From Luteibacter sp. (GTDB taxonomy: Bacteria; Pseudomonadota; Gammaproteobacteria; Xanthomonadales; Rhodanobacteraceae), in NCBI RefSeq assembly GCF_009912395.1, contig NZ_WNDO01000003.1, forward strand, positions 186,001-250,000: a DNA stretch of 64,000 bases, in the 5' to 3' direction. Position 1 is the first letter of the stretch; each line of letters starts with the position of its first letter. Below, piece after piece: positions 62,415 through 64,000 of this stretch. The position numbers and the translations under genes were made by a program. The notes below the pieces were generated by a model. That model was not told where the DNA came from. It saw only the letters and a list, made by a program, of their open reading frames with translations, and made no database searches.

Positions 62415-62445
62415 TTGACCTCAACTTTGGTTGAGGTTCTATGCT
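62415..62445 (+). promoter_or_regulatory. SoxR-controlled promoter with SoxR box in a 19-bp spacer
   Basis: The operator CCTCAACTTTGGTTGAGG (62419-62436) is a perfect 6+6 inverted repeat with the centre CTTTGG. The -35 element TTGACC (62415) and -10 element TATGCT (62440) are separated by 19 bp, longer than the optimum 17, as in MerR-type promoters where activator distorts the DNA. It would drive the MFS gene and lies 9 bp upstream of the soxR start on the other strand. Confidence 0.85.
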
Positions 62446-62504
62446 GCACGCCCCGGTCGCCGAGCGCAAGCGTGCGACACTGCCCCTACCCAGGATTCAT
62501 ACGG

Positions 62505-63890
62505 ATGAACGTGAGCACCCGCGACCCAGACCTCGCCGCGGCCAGGAAGGCTATCCCGCCCGAGGGCATCCTTTCCCCGACGTACCGCGCCGCCACCATC
62601 GGCATGGTGGCGCTGATTTCCCTGATCGCCTTCGAGGCGCTGGCCGTGACCACGGCCATGCCGACGGTGGCTCGCGAGTTGGACGGCCTGAAGCTGTATG
62701 CCCTGGCCTTCGGCGGCGTGCTCGCCACCAGCGTCGTCGGCATGACCCTGTCGGGTCGCTGGAGCGACCGCCGCGGCCCGGCGCCGGCGATCTGGACCGG
62801 GCTGGTGGCCTTCGTCGCCGGCCTGCTCATCGCCGGCTTCGCCATGAACATGCCGACCCTGCTCGCCGGCCGCCTGGTCCAGGGCTTCGGTGCCGGCTGC
62901 CTCTATCCTGCGCTGTACGTGATCGTGGGACGCCTGTACCCCGACAGCCTGCGGCCGAAAGTCTTCGCCTCGTTCTCGGCCGGATGGGTGGTGCCAGCCC
63001 TGATCGGCCCCGCCATCAGCGGCGCCGTCGTGGAGCACGTCGGCTGGCGCTGGGTATTCCTCGCCGTCCCCGTCCTCGCCGTACCGGCCGCCCTCGCCCT
63101 TCGCGGTGCGCTGGCCTCGCTAGCGCCCCCGACACATACGCCAGCGGAGCAACACGGCCGCATGCTCAACGCCGTCGGCGCATCGGTTGGCGCCTGCCTG
63201 CTCTTCGTCGCCGGCCAGGAGACCGGTTGGCTGACCGTGGCGATCCTCATCCCCGCCCTGGCCTTGCTGGTGGGCTGCGGCCGCCAGCTGTTGCCCAAGG
63301 GCACCCTGAGCGGCGCGCGCGGACTGCCTTCGGTGATCGCGCTACGCGGCATCATCGCTTCCGCCTTCTTCGGTACCGAGGCCTTCCTTCCCTTGATGCT
63401 GTCGCACGAACACGACATGTCGCCGACCCGGGCCGGCCTCGCGATCAGCTGCGGCGCGCTGGGCTGGTTCGCGGGCTCCTGGTATCAGGGCCACTACGCG
63501 AAGATCACCCGACAGGCGATCATCCATCGCGGCACGGTCGCGATGCTGGTCGGCGCCACGGCGGCCGGCCTGGGCACCTTCGCCTGGATGCCGGTGGCGG
63601 CGTCCATCGCGGGCTGGGCGCTTTGCGGCCTCGGCATGGGCATGACCTATGCCTCCGTTTCGGTGGCCACGCTGGCGATGTCGTCCACCGAAGAGCAAGG
63701 CTCGAACAGCTCGGCGCTCCAGCTCTGCGAATCGCTCACGGTTTCCACGACACTCGCCCTCGGCGGCTCCCTGTTCGCCGCCCTGCTGACCATTTCCTAC
63801 ACCGCTGCCTTCAGCGCGAACTTCATCATTACGGCGCTGCTTGCCCTGCTCGGCGTGCTGGCGGCCTACCGGACGAACGTGCCTAGCTGA
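62505..63890 (+). CDS. MFS-family drug/solute exporter
   Basis: A 461-residue transporter with about 12-14 hydrophobic helices. Motif A-like GRWSDRRGPAPA, ALAVTTAMPTVAREL and GFGAGCLYPALYVIVGRLYP are typical of MFS exporters (DHA-type). The start at 62505 (MNVSTRDPDLAAARKA) is the first ATG after the promoter; an in-frame extension of 32 codons upstream overlaps soxR regulatory DNA. The SoxR box upstream implies induction by redox-cycling compounds, probably to export them. Confidence 0.93.
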   Translation: MNVSTRDPDLAAARKAIPPEGILSPTYRAATIGMVALISLIAFEALAVTTAMPTVARELDGLKLYALAFGGVLATSVVGMTLSGRWSDRRGPAPAIWTGLVAFVAGLLIAGFAMNMPTLLAGRLVQGFGAGCLYPALYVIVGRLYPDSLRPKVFASFSAGWVVPALIGPAISGAVVEHVGWRWVFLAVPVLAVPAALALRGALASLAPPTHTPAEQHGRMLNAVGASVGACLLFVAGQETGWLTVAILIPALALLVGCGRQLLPKGTLSGARGLPSVIALRGIIASAFFGTEAFLPLMLSHEHDMSPTRAGLAISCGALGWFAGSWYQGHYAKITRQAIIHRGTVAMLVGATAAGLGTFAWMPVAASIAGWALCGLGMGMTYASVSVATLAMSSTEEQGSNSSALQLCESLTVSTTLALGGSLFAALLTISYTAAFSANFIITALLALLGVLAAYRTNVPS

Positions 63891-64000
63891 GGCCTCCAAA
63901 TGGATAGGCGTGGCCGTGATCCGGAAAGGCCATTGACAAGCAGATCACTCGGATCGTAATTTCATACGAGAAGCGGAACTGCCGTCGATGCCGACGCATT
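63891..64000. other. Intergenic end of window, no feature seen
   Basis: The last 110 bp after the MFS stop codon show no convincing open frame, RNA or clear terminator hairpin. It may be an upstream region of a gene outside the window. Confidence 0.5.

Overview
The window is chromosomal DNA of a high-GC gammaproteobacterium of the Xanthomonadales, most likely Rhodanobacteraceae (Luteibacter/Dyella-like). This is inferred from gene order (yceD-rpmF-fabD-fabG-acpP; tig-clpP-clpX-lon-hupB-ppiD; dnaX-ebfC-recR), from FabV as enoyl reductase, from KdkA with a heptosyltransferase, and from many GTAG-type REP palindromes. There is no prophage, insertion sequence, rRNA operon or CRISPR array. Most genes are ordinary housekeeping or environmental genes, with a few unusual islands.

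Layout. 0-4 kb: fatty-acid synthesis genes (acpP start, fabG, fabD), rpmF, yceD and divergent maf. 4-10 kb: a GT39 membrane glycosyltransferase, a MoxR/DUF58/transglutaminase operon and an Slp-type lipoprotein. 10-13.7 kb: hinT, recR, ebfC, dnaX, the SRP RNA and tRNA-Ser(GGA). 13.7-16.8 kb: an MBL hydrolase, kdkA, a family 9 glycosyltransferase and a DUF6165 gene. 16.8-27.3 kb: a LysR/epimerase pair, a flavin monooxygenase, a two-component pair, then dctA-esterase-porin. 27.3-32.3 kb: a DUF535 protein and an OxyR-like regulator, periplasmic catalase and ankyrin set. 32.5-41.4 kb: dgt, an atypical serine peptidase, TauE, AraC, an S9 peptidase, a racemase and nudK. 41.6-44 kb: a tiny peptide gene, a P450, a WYL regulator and a VOC protein. 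44-50.8 kb: a lipoprotein, tRNA-Ser(CGA), a PP2C phosphatase, a DnaA-box repeat array, dnaQ-rnhA-methyltransferase, and gloB-mltD. 50.8-52.8 kb: a 146-bp tandem array and fabV. 53-62 kb: ppiD, two tRNAs, hupB, lon, clpX, clpP and tig. 62-64 kb: soxR with a divergent MFS exporter.

The most exciting element is at 41651-42881. A 26-residue peptide, too short for normal gene calling and ending in AWYLWY, lies 118 bp before a short cytochrome P450. The end differs by one conservative residue from the AWYIWY core of tryptorubin A, so this looks like a minimal atropopeptide-type RiPP locus in a gammaproteobacterium; I know this class from actinobacteria. A second strong signal is a three-unit repeat beside dnaQ-rnhA holding six perfect DnaA boxes (TTATCCACA) with strict spacing. 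Other notable points are REP palindromes that supply the stop codons of both genes in two convergent pairs, a catalase with Ile in place of the catalytic Asn, an OxyR homologue without the second redox Cys, a kinase receiver domain with Glu at the phospho-acceptor position, and a textbook SoxR operator in a 19-bp promoter spacer.
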